Shown here piece by piece: positions 17,967-27,511 of a DNA stretch of 64,000 nt. Made by a program: the position numbers and the translations under genes. The notes under the pieces were generated by a model. That model was not told the origin of the DNA. It did not search any database and was given only the letters and a program-made list of their open reading frames with translations. This DNA comes from Balneolaceae bacterium (GTDB lineage: Bacteria > Bacteroidota > Rhodothermia > Balneolales > Balneolaceae). Positions within the stretch are counted from its first letter, which is position 1; the number at the start of each line of letters is the position of its first letter. The stretch is from the NCBI GenBank assembly GCA_017640605.1, contig JAEPQH010000002.1, positions 248,001-312,000 on the forward strand, written 5' to 3'.

Positions 17967-20270
17967 TTAATTGATATTTAAGCTGATAGAAGCATAAGGA
18001 AGCATCGGCAGCTCATTTACTTGTCGCAGCGTGTTCACATCGAAATAAAACACATTGGTCATGTCGTAGCTATTGATAGCCCCTATTTCTGTCTCTAGCT
18101 CCAGTTTTGGTGAGAGTTGAAACTTTCTATCGATGGATACATCAAGTCGCTGAAATGCAGGAAGATTTCCATCAAATGGAACAGAGTAAAGCGTAACAGC
18201 TTTGCCTTGATTTTGTAGCGGATCCTGATAAGGCACTCGAACGATTAAGTCAATTGCATACAACTTGGTGTAGGGCGCGCCACTGCTATATCTCCAAATT
18301 GCATTGGCTGTAAATTTTCCAATTTTATAACTCGCTAATATATTCAACTGATGACGTCGATCGTGGCTTGGATTATATACGAATTCATCGGTTTCAATCC
18401 ATGCAACTAAATCATCTGCAGATGCACTGTATTCAACCTCAGCTAGACCATAACCAAGCGTTAGGTAAAGTAAATCTGTTTTCAACTGAAGTTGTAAATC
18501 CAATCCATACGTTTCTGCAGTTGCAAAAGCTGTTCGAATGGTGTTTCCCGGCTCACGTGTCCATTCGGCTACAGGTACGTTATCGTTGTGCTTATAATAA
18601 GTTTCGATATTAGCTTCGATAAAATCACCTATACGTTGGCGGTAACCGGTTATAGCGTGAATAGCTGTTGGCACTGGCTCGTCTACCCCAACAGGTTTAT
18701 ACACATAAAAAACCGTTCCTGCATCTCTTTCATCGGTAATGGCTTCGCGTAGCTGTACATATTTACCAACTGCGAAACTCAATTCCTGATTATCGGTTCC
18801 CAATGGTTTCCATGTCATTCTAAATCTGGGCTCAAACGTCATACTTACGTTCTCTTGCCTGATTTGTGTTGTAATACCGGGAGTGATAGATAACGTATTG
18901 GTTGGCTTAAACTCGGTACTCAAGTACGTACTGAACACCGAGGTGTATTCTTCGAGTGTTGCTCCTAAACCAAATCGTTGTGGCTTACCGGTAATTTCAG
19001 GAAATGGCTCGTCGAGATTCGCTTTATAAAAGTTTAAGTTCCAACGAAATCCATAGTTGTAAGGATGATCAAAAGCTGTACCGGTGTTATCCATTCTTAA
19101 GTACCCGATAGAAATATTTGATGTTCTACCAAGATCATCGAATCCAATTTCACTACTCTTATAGCTGCTGTAACCGATCGTAAAATCCACTGAATTTTTG
19201 AGCTCTTCGCTATACCCTAAACAGCGAGCACCAACTGCCGTGTTTTCCCAACCAAGGCTAATATTTCTTTGCGGATTAATTTTTCCTCTATCATAGGTGT
19301 GCAAAGCGGTCATATTACAAGTAAATCCGTCCCAGTTGATCGAATATCTTGCCATGATATCAGAAAACTTTAGAGGCACATCTTCGCCGGTTAAACTTGG
19401 CCCGGCTTGTTCAATTACACTATATCGCCCCATTACCAATAGCGACTGTTTATCGGTTTCGAGCGGACCTTCTGCAAGTGCCGAAATAATATATGGACTT
19501 GCTGCAACCTGACTTTGAAATTGCCTCATGTTTCCTTGTCTAAGGCTTACATCCATTACAGAAGATGTCGCGCCTTCATATTCAGCTCCAAATCCACCGG
19601 CGTATAAATCAACATTACTAATAACCGACTGCGGAAATGCAGAAAACAAATTCGAGATGTGAAATGGTTTAATAACCGGCATTTTATCCACTAAAATGAG
19701 GTTTTGAGCGGGTGTTCCTCCACGAATAAACAATTCGCCACCACGGTCGCCACTGGTTACAACTCCGGGAAGTGTTTGCAAATACACACTTAGGTCACCA
19801 CCTGGGCCCGGCGCCGGTATTAATTGAATATCAGTAACAGAAATTGATTGCTTACCGGCAACACGTTGCACGGCGCCACTTCTGGTTCCGCTTACAATTA
19901 CTTCGCCTAGTTCGGAGTTTGCCGTAGGTAATTCAGTTCGGTATAAGCGAGTTTCGCCCGGAGCTAATGTTATTTCTGCTTCGTGTTTCTCGAAACCAAT
20001 CGATGATATCGCCAAATCGTACGTACCATTATTCACGTTTATGAACTCCCATAAACCATCGGCGTTAGTTGCGCCGGCCTTATACATGGTTCCACTTTTT
20101 CTGAATAAAATTACATTGGCACCTATAATAGGGTTTCCATCTTCTTCAGAAATTACCAACACACGGAGCGTGGATCTGGTTTGGGCGTAAATTTGAGAAG
20201 GGAGCAGCGTAAACAATACGCCAAGAAAAAACCCGCATAAAGCGAGTTTACGAATAGAATTGATGACCAT
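17967..20270 (-). CDS. TonB-dependent receptor with N-terminal carboxypeptidase-regulatory domain
   Basis: 767 aa. Signal peptide ends at about residue 29 (SQIYAQ); a carboxypeptidase-regulatory-like domain spans about 33-120 (VISEEDGNPIIGANVILFRKSG), then a plug (about 125-245) with VYLQTLPGVVTSGDRGGELFIRGG and QNLILVDKMPV, then a beta barrel ending MLPYASISLNIN. No STN domain, so no direct FecR signalling is expected. It heads an operon with two DUF4249-like lipoproteins. A similar receptor heads the second locus at 23595, and the two resemble each other more (ELFIRGGTPAQNLILVD versus GLYIRGGSPDQTLIMLD) than either resembles the STN receptor. Ligand unknown. Confidence 0.9.
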   Translation of the reverse strand: MVINSIRKLALCGFFLGVLFTLLPSQIYAQTRSTLRVLVISEEDGNPIIGANVILFRKSGTMYKAGATNADGLWEFINVNNGTYDLAISSIGFEKHEAEITLAPGETRLYRTELPTANSELGEVIVSGTRSGAVQRVAGKQSISVTDIQLIPAPGPGGDLSVYLQTLPGVVTSGDRGGELFIRGGTPAQNLILVDKMPVIKPFHISNLFSAFPQSVISNVDLYAGGFGAEYEGATSSVMDVSLRQGNMRQFQSQVAASPYIISALAEGPLETDKQSLLVMGRYSVIEQAGPSLTGEDVPLKFSDIMARYSINWDGFTCNMTALHTYDRGKINPQRNISLGWENTAVGARCLGYSEELKNSVDFTIGYSSYKSSEIGFDDLGRTSNISIGYLRMDNTGTAFDHPYNYGFRWNLNFYKANLDEPFPEITGKPQRFGLGATLEEYTSVFSTYLSTEFKPTNTLSITPGITTQIRQENVSMTFEPRFRMTWKPLGTDNQELSFAVGKYVQLREAITDERDAGTVFYVYKPVGVDEPVPTAIHAITGYRQRIGDFIEANIETYYKHNDNVPVAEWTREPGNTIRTAFATAETYGLDLQLQLKTDLLYLTLGYGLAEVEYSASADDLVAWIETDEFVYNPSHDRRHQLNILASYKIGKFTANAIWRYSSGAPYTKLYAIDLIVRVPYQDPLQNQGKAVTLYSVPFDGNLPAFQRLDVSIDRKFQLSPKLELETEIGAINSYDMTNVFYFDVNTLRQVNELPMLPYASISLNIN

Positions 20271-20549
20271 CTATAGAATTATTAATAGGATTAGTACAAT
20301 TATTAAGAAAGGGATGAGATTTGAAATTATTGTGCTCTAATTCAACCTCAATTACATTTTTTTATGTATCTCTTTTCTTGATGAAGCTTCGAATATACAA
20401 TCAAATAGATCAGATTATGAAACCTATTTTATTTGCATAAAATTATTCTAGCTGATCTAAGGCAGCAAATGCCCACGAATACTCAAAGACTAAATCAATA
20501 TATAGATTTTTACACCTGAATCTATTGACTGGAGTTTTGGAAGAAGAGC

Positions 20550-22649
20550 TTAGGCTTTAGGAAGTTCAAAATAGAAGGTAGAGCCTTTACCAACAGTGCT
20601 ATCGCAGTAGAGGTTACCTTTCATTTTGTTTACGAACGCTTTACACATAGATAAACCAAAGCCATTTCCTTGTTCTGCATTAGTTCCTTTTCTCGAAGGC
20701 ACAGCGTCTTTGAATAAGTCTTTTTTCAATTCTTCATCAATACCAATTCCGGTATCTTCAATTTCTACGATTACCTTACTTTCATCTTTAGAATTCCGTG
20801 TACGAATGTAGATGTTGCCACCTTTCTCGGTAAACTTGATTGCGTTGATCAGTAAGTTTCTTAACACCATACGAATTGCGCTATCATCTCCATTTACTTT
20901 CGAAAGATCATCTAATTCCATCGTTAATGACAGATTTTTCTGATTTAGATTATAAGACTGTCGATCTACCACAGAGTTTATAATCTCAGTCAAATCCACA
21001 CTCTTAAATTCCAGATTCAACCCATTACTCTGGCTCTGCGACCATGCCAATAACCCTTCAATGGTATCTGAGTTCTTCTGTAGCGTAGGTTCAATCGTTT
21101 TCGATAATTCTCTGATTTCTTCGATCGTTAATACATCCGAGCTAATTAAATCGAGTAACCCTTGTAATGTAGCTAATGGTGACCTTAAATCATGAGCAAT
21201 TACCCCCATCAAATGATCACGAGATTCAAGAATTTCTTCTAATTGTTTGGTGGTGTTTCTTAGTTCAAGATTTTTCCTTTCAATAGCTTTCCTAGATTTT
21301 AAAACCAGATAAACAATTAAAAGCAATAAACTTAATGCAATTAAAGAAGCAATCAATGCAACTACCTGAAATCTCAATTTTTGATCCTGTGCCCTTTGTT
21401 GCTCTTTTAATGCCTCGTTTACTTGGATTTGTTGCTCTAACTCTAATTTGCTGGTCAAATCAGCAAATTCCTTTTCCTTTTCCAAATCAAATAGAGAGTC
21501 GGTGAGTTGTGTGTAATTCTCAAAATGTTCGAGAGCTGACTGATAATCAGCTAATTCTTTATTTGTGGTATAAAGGTTATTGTATGCTGTACTTATTAAC
21601 GAAGATGAACCAAGTTTTTTAGCACTAGTTAAACCTTTCTCAAACCAAGTTCGCGCTTCTGAGAATTGCTGCTGATCAACAAACAGTTCTCCCAATGCAT
21701 TGGAATTATGATAAATACCTTCTACTACATCAAATTTTTCACTAAAAAGAAGAGATTCTCTGAAATATCTTTCCGCTTCCTGGTAGTCTCCTCTTTGGCG
21801 ATTCAAATTTCCCATATTATGCAGCAATATAAATGGTGGCACCCCTTCTCTGATAATAGTGTGCAGGTCAAATGCCTGTTCATACATTTCAAGAGCTTTA
21901 TCAAGTTCACCTAGGTCAGTTAACGCATTCGCGTAATTTGTAAGCACTCTGAGCTCATCAACTTTCGAATCAATACCCCTTGCAATATCGAGAGCTCTTT
22001 CCAAATAGATTACAGCTTTCTCAGGTTCTTCAAAGGAGACAAAAGTATCACCTAAATTATTCAGAATTACTGCAAGGAATGCTGAATCGTTAGCTTGTTC
22101 AGCAAATTGAAGACTTTCCAGATAATGCTCGAGCATCAAGTTATAATCGCCAAGCTCGCCATATACTACCCCCATATTCATTTTGATTCCTGCCTTTAAA
22201 CGAGGATTAGAAGTATTCTCCCGCAAGCTTGCCTCGTTAAGGGCTTCATCATAAGATTCAATCGATTTAGCATAGTCTCCTTTCATTCGATATGCCGTGG
22301 CTCGTAGATTTAGAAATTGAACCTTTAAACGATTATCAACTAGATTTTCTATAAACCCCTCGCCAACAACCAGCGCCGAATCAGCTAATCGCATGGTAAC
22401 CAACAGATCGATTAGTGCAAGATCAGCAAGTGACTTTCCATATCCATAGTCTAACGAATCGGCCAGTGATTTCCCCTGCTTAATAATCCTTTTCACCTCG
22501 TCGTTCTCACCCCGATCTACCAACTCCATCGCTTGCAAAAGCATTTCTTTTACATGAGTGGTATCCGCAATATCTGAATGCTGCGCCTGTACCTGAACTA
22601 ACGAAAATCCAAAGAATCCAATAAAAATAGCCTTAATTAATGTTCCCAT
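20550..22649 (-). CDS. TPR-containing sensor histidine kinase
   Basis: 699 aa. Signal peptide (about 1-22); about seven tetratricopeptide repeats in the periplasm (about 35-390); coiled coil (about 385-425); one TM helix (about 427-451); HisKA with phospho-acceptor His486 in VIAHDLRSPLATL; HATPase with N-box NLLINAIKF, G1 DTGIGID and a GNGFGLSMCKAF G2 box at the C-terminal end. All kinase motifs are intact. No response regulator or receiver domain is nearby, so it is an orphan kinase, as is common in Bacteroidota. It sits between the TonB/DUF4249 operon 1 and the tmRNA gene and is transcribed toward the operon, with a 279-bp gap that shows no clear motif. Confidence 0.9.
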   Translation of the reverse strand: MGTLIKAIFIGFFGFSLVQVQAQHSDIADTTHVKEMLLQAMELVDRGENDEVKRIIKQGKSLADSLDYGYGKSLADLALIDLLVTMRLADSALVVGEGFIENLVDNRLKVQFLNLRATAYRMKGDYAKSIESYDEALNEASLRENTSNPRLKAGIKMNMGVVYGELGDYNLMLEHYLESLQFAEQANDSAFLAVILNNLGDTFVSFEEPEKAVIYLERALDIARGIDSKVDELRVLTNYANALTDLGELDKALEMYEQAFDLHTIIREGVPPFILLHNMGNLNRQRGDYQEAERYFRESLLFSEKFDVVEGIYHNSNALGELFVDQQQFSEARTWFEKGLTSAKKLGSSSLISTAYNNLYTTNKELADYQSALEHFENYTQLTDSLFDLEKEKEFADLTSKLELEQQIQVNEALKEQQRAQDQKLRFQVVALIASLIALSLLLLIVYLVLKSRKAIERKNLELRNTTKQLEEILESRDHLMGVIAHDLRSPLATLQGLLDLISSDVLTIEEIRELSKTIEPTLQKNSDTIEGLLAWSQSQSNGLNLEFKSVDLTEIINSVVDRQSYNLNQKNLSLTMELDDLSKVNGDDSAIRMVLRNLLINAIKFTEKGGNIYIRTRNSKDESKVIVEIEDTGIGIDEELKKDLFKDAVPSRKGTNAEQGNGFGLSMCKAFVNKMKGNLYCDSTVGKGSTFYFELPKA

Positions 22650-22866
22650 TGCTGCCGTGCATACTTACAAATAACGACTGTGATAATACTATGAAATAAC
22701 TCTTCGAGTGAGTGTAATTGATCTTATCGGATGAATCAAACGATTAATAACAAATTATTTAAAATTATATCATTTCAACATTAATCAACCGTAAAGTCTT
22801 TTCATTTCCGAACGTGTAAAACTAACCTGTTTAGTTAGTATTTATAATTCTGCAATGAACTCCAGA

Positions 22867-22970
22867 TAAAAAAAGCCAACCAGAACAATGTCTGATTGGC
22901 TTCATCTATTTTTAGTGGAGATGCGGGGAGTCTTCCATCGGAATGCCTTCGGCAGAACCCCGGTTCGACC
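22867..22970 (-). repeat. Partial duplicate of tmRNA 3' end and terminator, with a 22-nt insertion
   Basis: Positions 22867-22932 copy 22977-23043 with few mismatches: the terminator, the AT-rich spacer and the last acceptor/T-arm bases of tmRNA. After the 22-nt insert at 22933-22954 the match resumes for GAACCCCGGT (22955-22964). Read on the minus strand, the insert sits inside the T loop, between TTC and GACT. There is no upstream tag region, so this is a remnant, not a second tmRNA. Confidence 0.85.
22868..22903 (-). terminator. Second (duplicate) rho-independent terminator behind tmRNA
   Basis: On the minus strand AGCCAATCAGA pairs with TCTGGTTGGCT across a 6-nt loop and is followed by a run of T. 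It repeats the first tmRNA terminator 111 bp further downstream, giving a tandem termination site. Confidence 0.85.
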
Positions 22971-22978
22971 GAATTCAT

Positions 22979-23014
22979 AAAAAAAGCCAACCAGAACAAC
23001 GTCTGATCGGCTTT
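22979..23014 (-). terminator. Rho-independent terminator of tmRNA gene
   Basis: The minus-strand stem AGCCGATCAGA/TCTGGTTGGCT with loop CGTTGT is followed by seven T. It begins about 12 bases after the mature tmRNA 3' end. Confidence 0.9.
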
Positions 23015-23026
23015 ATTTATTTTTAG

Positions 23027-23392
23027 TGGAGATGCGGGGAGTCGAACCCCGGTCCGAAACGGCAAACCTGCAAATATCTACATGTTTAGTTGCTAATTAA
23101 CATTCGCCTGAAGCCGAGCCTAGCAACCAAGCGACTTCAAACTATTCTGTGAAAAATTCACGCAGCAGAGACAGAAGGCCCTGTTACGCTATCCTGTCTG
23201 TTATGGCGATCCAAACTGACGCTGACAGGCACGCTTTCAGCGGATCGGCTCAGTCAGTTTATGCTGCTAAGCGGTAAGAATAATTGTTGTCAATTATTTT
23301 TGTGTCCATAATGGGTGTTTTACGAGAACCATTGGTCATCCTCGACATGCAACCTGCGGTGTTACTCATCCCGTCAAATCCAGAACATCCCC
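23027..23392 (-). ncRNA. ssrA: tmRNA (transfer-messenger RNA)
   Basis: About 366 nt on the minus strand, rescuing stalled ribosomes. The 5' end GGGGATG pairs with CATCTCC near the 3' end to form the acceptor stem, followed by discriminator A. The genome continues ACTA, so the CCA end is not encoded. TTCTGGATTTGACGGG after the 5' end and the T arm CGGGG-TTCGACT-CCCCG are diagnostic. The tag frame ends at a TAA at 23259-23261; reading back gives DNNYSYRLAA if the GAC at 23289-23291, about 102 nt from the 5' end, is the resume codon. The tag ends in LAA as needed for protease recognition. The 3' end and terminator are partly duplicated downstream. Confidence 0.95.
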
Positions 23393-23594
23393 AGTAATTC
23401 AAAGAGCGACTATCAATATACGAATTATATCGCAGAAAAATTGTTGTGTTCCTTATGGAAACTATTATCCATTACAAAAGTTTTAGCGTTCTTTATGGCA
23501 ATAATTTCATAACAAATCCGATTCTTTTTTAAACCTAACTTTTTACAGCTCATCCCGTTTAAGTCGGGCGAACTTTATAATACTACGACTATTC

Positions 23595-25865
23595 ATGACA
23601 CTTAGAACATTACTGCTTTCGGGGATTCTTATCATTGGTTCGCTCTCGCTACACGCGCGGCAATCGGTAAGCATTACAGGGTATGTTAGAGACGCCAAAA
23701 CCGGCGAAACTTTGATAAGCGCGAACGTTGCCCTCATCGAAATAAACCGCGGCGGCGCTACTAACGCACAAGGCTATTACAGTATCCAAAATGTAGAGCC
23801 GGGAACCTACACGATAGCCGGATCTTATATTGGCTATGATTTATTTACGCAAGAAATCACTTTAGAAAGAGGTCAGAATTTAAGATTTGATATCGAATTA
23901 GTGCCCGACGTTTTTGAGGGTGACGAAATTATTGTAGAATCAGAAGCCGAACGACAGGAACTCAAATCCATTGGTACTGCACAGGTAAAAACTGAACTGA
24001 TTAAAGCTTTACCTGCCATTTTTGAAGCCGACGTTTTTCGCTCAATTCAATATTTACCCGGTGTGAAATCTGCTAGCGATTTTTCCAGTGGATTGTATAT
24101 CAGAGGTGGAAGTCCGGATCAGACACTCATCATGCTTGATCAAACTACGGTGTATAATCCGAGCCACTTTTTTGGGTTTTTCTCCACCTTCAATCCCGAC
24201 GCAATCAAAGATGTACGGTTATTTAAAGGTGGCTACCCGGCTGAGTACGGCGGCAGATTAGGCTCCGTACTTTCGGTGTATAACAAGGATGGGAATCGTA
24301 ATAATTATCAAGGGTCGGTTACTTTGGGGATGCTTGCCTCGCGCGTTGCCATCGAAGGTCCGATCAAAAAAGGTTCTTTTATGCTTGCAGCTCGACGTTC
24401 TACCTTAGAGCCATTGTTATCTGCCTTGCGCCAATCAAACGATAACATCCCCTCCCTCTTTTACTTTTACGATTTTAATGGAAAGATCAATTACGATGCT
24501 TCTTTGAACGATAAATTTAGCTTGGCCTTTTATTCAGGTGCCGATAAAGTTCGCTTTCCATTTGCTGATGATGCCGAGTTTACACTGAATTATGGAAATC
24601 AAACCGTAAGTGGTAACTGGACCCATATTTTCAGCGATAAAGTATTTTCCAATTTTGTAATTACAGGCTCCCGCTATTTCAATTTCCCGGAATTTGAGTT
24701 TGGCGGCACCCCTTTTGAGCGTGATAATAACATTTATGATTTTTCGATTAAATCTGATCTGGAATATCTCCCTAACGAAAAACACCTTATAGCAACCGGA
24801 GTTTGGGCAGGTGTATTTACGCTGCGTTTGCAAGATCGCTTCGATAATCAGGATTCGTTTAGTTCACGAATCCATTCCAGATATGCGAGTTACTATTTGC
24901 AGGATACCTGGCGCCCTACCGAGCAGTGGAAAGTGATTGGTGGAATCAGAGCTAATTATTTTTCTGATGGTGATTACCTGCGTTTAGAACCACGCCTTTC
25001 GGCCGAATATTTCGCTACAGATCGCTTCACACTTCAAGCAGCTTATGGCCGATATAACCAATTCTTTACACTAATCACCAACGAGGCATTTTCAGGCTTT
25101 GATTTGTGGCTTACAGCCGATGAAGGAATTCGCCCTGCGTTTGGTGATCAATTTGTATTGGGGGCCAAAACAGTTCCTTTTAAAGATTATGGGCTCGATA
25201 TTGAACTGTATTACCGTACGATGAACGACTTATTTGAGCTCGATCCATTTTTACCGGATGCAGCCGGACTTCTTTATGAGGATTTATTCAGAATTGGTGA
25301 AGGATACGCGTACGGAACTGAAATCATGTTTGAAAAAAGAGTGGGTCGATTGAACGGCTACATCGGCTACACATTCGGCTACACCTGGCGAAAATGGCCT
25401 ACTTTTAACGTGGCTATAGGTGATGAAAGCCAAACCGCACGTTTTTATCCACCTAAATACGACCGTCGAAATGATGTAAAAATTATCCTGAATTACGAAT
25501 TAAGTAGAAAGTGGAAATTTACGGGAGCGTGGGTTTATGCCACCGGTCAGGCTTATACCGAAGCTACCGGCCGTTATGCCGTTTACGACACTCCTTGGAG
25601 TGCTATCAACCAAAACAATTTGTTGGTAGTAGAAAATGTGAATGCATCACGCCTTCCGAACTATCACCGAGCTGATGTTTCATTTAGTCGTAGTGGCACC
25701 TTTTTTGGGTTAGGCGAAGCTGAACTTCAGTTACAAGTAATAAATATATACAGCCGCCGAAATGTGTGGTTCACCCAAATTGATTTTGAAGAAAACCCGG
25801 TTAGCAGAACCGATGTAACTCTATTACCCATTATACCAGCCATTTCTTACACCGTGAAATTTTAG
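23595..25865 (+). CDS. TonB-dependent receptor with carboxypeptidase-regulatory domain (locus 2)
   Basis: 756 aa from ATG 23595. Signal peptide to about residue 22 (LSLHARQ); carboxypeptidase-regulatory domain at about 25-110 (ITGYVRDAKTGETLISANVAL); plug at about 125-240 with SIQYLPGVKSASDFSSGLYIRGG and YPAEYGGRLGSVLSV; beta barrel to the end (PAISYTVKF). No STN domain. It is followed after one base by a DUF4249 lipoprotein, then by a DUF4159 gene, so it is the second receptor/DUF4249 locus in 10 kb, on the opposite strand. A 15-bp element CCCGTTTAAGTCGGG (a 4-bp stem) lies about 30 bp upstream of the ATG and may be regulatory. Ligand unknown. Confidence 0.9.
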   Translation: MTLRTLLLSGILIIGSLSLHARQSVSITGYVRDAKTGETLISANVALIEINRGGATNAQGYYSIQNVEPGTYTIAGSYIGYDLFTQEITLERGQNLRFDIELVPDVFEGDEIIVESEAERQELKSIGTAQVKTELIKALPAIFEADVFRSIQYLPGVKSASDFSSGLYIRGGSPDQTLIMLDQTTVYNPSHFFGFFSTFNPDAIKDVRLFKGGYPAEYGGRLGSVLSVYNKDGNRNNYQGSVTLGMLASRVAIEGPIKKGSFMLAARRSTLEPLLSALRQSNDNIPSLFYFYDFNGKINYDASLNDKFSLAFYSGADKVRFPFADDAEFTLNYGNQTVSGNWTHIFSDKVFSNFVITGSRYFNFPEFEFGGTPFERDNNIYDFSIKSDLEYLPNEKHLIATGVWAGVFTLRLQDRFDNQDSFSSRIHSRYASYYLQDTWRPTEQWKVIGGIRANYFSDGDYLRLEPRLSAEYFATDRFTLQAAYGRYNQFFTLITNEAFSGFDLWLTADEGIRPAFGDQFVLGAKTVPFKDYGLDIELYYRTMNDLFELDPFLPDAAGLLYEDLFRIGEGYAYGTEIMFEKRVGRLNGYIGYTFGYTWRKWPTFNVAIGDESQTARFYPPKYDRRNDVKIILNYELSRKWKFTGAWVYATGQAYTEATGRYAVYDTPWSAINQNNLLVVENVNASRLPNYHRADVSFSRSGTFFGLGEAELQLQVINIYSRRNVWFTQIDFEENPVSRTDVTLLPIIPAISYTVKF

Positions 25866-25866
25866 A

Positions 25867-26763
25867 ATGATGAAAGCATATTTATTAACCTTAATCGCCC
25901 TATTTACTGTATTATCTGCTTGCGAAGTGTACGAGCAGGATTCTTACGAAGAATATTATGTAGTAGAATCTTATTTGGTCGCAAACCGACAACTCCCTCA
26001 AGTTAGAGTTTCAACCACTGCACCAGTGAACGATTTTTACGCTTTTAGTAGATCAGCTATTGCAGATGCACAGGTTCAGATTCGATTATTAGATACATCC
26101 GGATCCTCCATCGAAGAAGTATTTACATACACCAGCGATTCTGCCGGTATCTATCAACCAATGGACACACACGATGTTTTACCCACACGCAGTTATCAAT
26201 TGTATGTGACGATACCAACTACATCCGCTGAGATTACGGCTACAACCGTTGTCCCAGATACGTTTAAAGTAATCAGCACCGTACTCGATACGTTGGTTTA
26301 TCAATCTACCGAACAATTAGAAATTACCGTTTCGGAGAGTAGTTATCCAGGCAGGCAGAATATTTTCATATTCAACACCATTGCATTAGATCCTGATCCG
26401 GCTATGCTAACTCCCATTTATGCTGATTTTTTGGAAGATGAAATTGTTACCCTCGATGAATTGACCAACACAGAATCAGGATTGCTAAATGCGGCAAATT
26501 TTACTGTAAATCAGGATCAGAGCATTACCATTCGATATCCTTGGATTGCGGTAGCTTTTTACGGCGATAATAAACTCATTGCTACTACCATAGATGACAA
26601 TGTGTACGATTTTGTCCGTTCGGAATCGGTTCAACTTGGAGGCTCTACCCTATCACCCGGTGAAATTCAAAATGTGATTACCCATGTTGAAGGTGGTTTA
26701 GGAATTTTTGGTTCCTTAGCTTCCGATACGATTCAAACCTACATCAAACCGTTTGAATTTTAG
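25867..26763 (+). CDS. DUF4249 domain lipoprotein (locus 2)
   Basis: 298 aa with a lipoprotein signal (LFTVLSAC, Cys at about 19). This is a more typical DUF4249 member than the pair at 16-18 kb: an N-terminal VVESYLVANRQLPQVRVSTTAPV strand set, a middle GIYQP...YQLYVTIPTTSAEITATTVVP pattern (a ligand-style sandwich followed by a Thr-rich strand), and a C-terminal LGIFGS. It lacks the PPRFW/CN block of the operon 1 copies. The start is one base after the receptor stop, and a second ATG follows at once. It probably works as the partner of the receptor at 23595. Confidence 0.85.
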   Translation: MMKAYLLTLIALFTVLSACEVYEQDSYEEYYVVESYLVANRQLPQVRVSTTAPVNDFYAFSRSAIADAQVQIRLLDTSGSSIEEVFTYTSDSAGIYQPMDTHDVLPTRSYQLYVTIPTTSAEITATTVVPDTFKVISTVLDTLVYQSTEQLEITVSESSYPGRQNIFIFNTIALDPDPAMLTPIYADFLEDEIVTLDELTNTESGLLNAANFTVNQDQSITIRYPWIAVAFYGDNKLIATTIDDNVYDFVRSESVQLGGSTLSPGEIQNVITHVEGGLGIFGSLASDTIQTYIKPFEF

Positions 26764-26793
26764 CATACTATTCAATTTTAAAATACTTCACTT

Positions 26794-27474
26794 GTGAAGC
26801 GCACATCGGCTATACTCTTTTTGATTTGTTCTTTCATGTTTCCACCTTTGGTTCAAGAAGTTGTGGCACAACAGAATGGTGCTTTTGAAATTGCCCGTAT
26901 CAAATATCGCGGTGGGGGCGACTGGTATAACGACCCATCTTCTCTCTCAAACCTGATCGCATTTGCCCAAGCGAATGTGCCTATCAGCGTGAATCGTAAA
27001 TATGTGGATGTTGCTCTGGGTAGCACCGATCTGCATAACTATCCCTTTGCATATTTAACAGGTCATGGCACCATAACGGCCAACAATACCGAAGTTCGTA
27101 ACCTTAGAAATTATCTCGAAAATGGTGGTTTTTTATATGTGGACGACGATTACGGTCTTGATGAACACATCCGCAATTTGATGAGTGAAGTGTTTCCTGA
27201 GGAAGAGTTTATCGAGCTTCCATTCTCACATCCTATCTATCAACAGGTATTTCGATTTAATAACGGAGTACCAAAAATTCATGAACATGATAATAAAGCC
27301 CCACGCGGTTATGGATTGTTTCATAAAGGGCGATTGGTGATGTTTTATACTTACGAGTCTAATCTTGGAGATGGCTGGGCCGATGCTGAAGTGCACAATA
27401 ATCCACCTGAGAAAAGAGAACAAGCCTTAAAAATGGGTGTTAACATTTTAGTGTATGCTTTGACACGCATTTAG
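26794..27474 (+). CDS. DUF4159 domain exported protein
   Basis: 226 aa with a GTG start at 26794; the signal peptide (FLICSFMFPPLVQEVVAQ) ends near residue 26. The mature protein is one DUF4159 domain: FEIARIKYRGGGDWYNDPSSL, YLTGHGTI, LRNYLENGGFLYVDDDYG and HPIYQQVFRF. These match a family with a class I glutamine-amidotransferase-like fold that, as far as known, has no proven enzyme activity. In other Bacteroidota it occurs near MoxR/DUF58/vWA genes. Here it follows a TonB/DUF4249 pair with a 30-bp gap, so its partner set differs. Cellular role unknown; secretion to the periplasm is supported by the signal peptide. Confidence 0.87.
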   Translation: MKRTSAILFLICSFMFPPLVQEVVAQQNGAFEIARIKYRGGGDWYNDPSSLSNLIAFAQANVPISVNRKYVDVALGSTDLHNYPFAYLTGHGTITANNTEVRNLRNYLENGGFLYVDDDYGLDEHIRNLMSEVFPEEEFIELPFSHPIYQQVFRFNNGVPKIHEHDNKAPRGYGLFHKGRLVMFYTYESNLGDGWADAEVHNNPPEKREQALKMGVNILVYALTRI

Positions 27475-27511
27475 ATTTAGAGTATAATCTGCGAACCAAA
27501 ATTCACTGATT

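Noticed and set aside
22835-23065. 76-aa minus-strand protein with an internal repeat
   Set aside because: The frame is created by the duplicated tmRNA 3' end and terminator; it overlaps a non-coding RNA.
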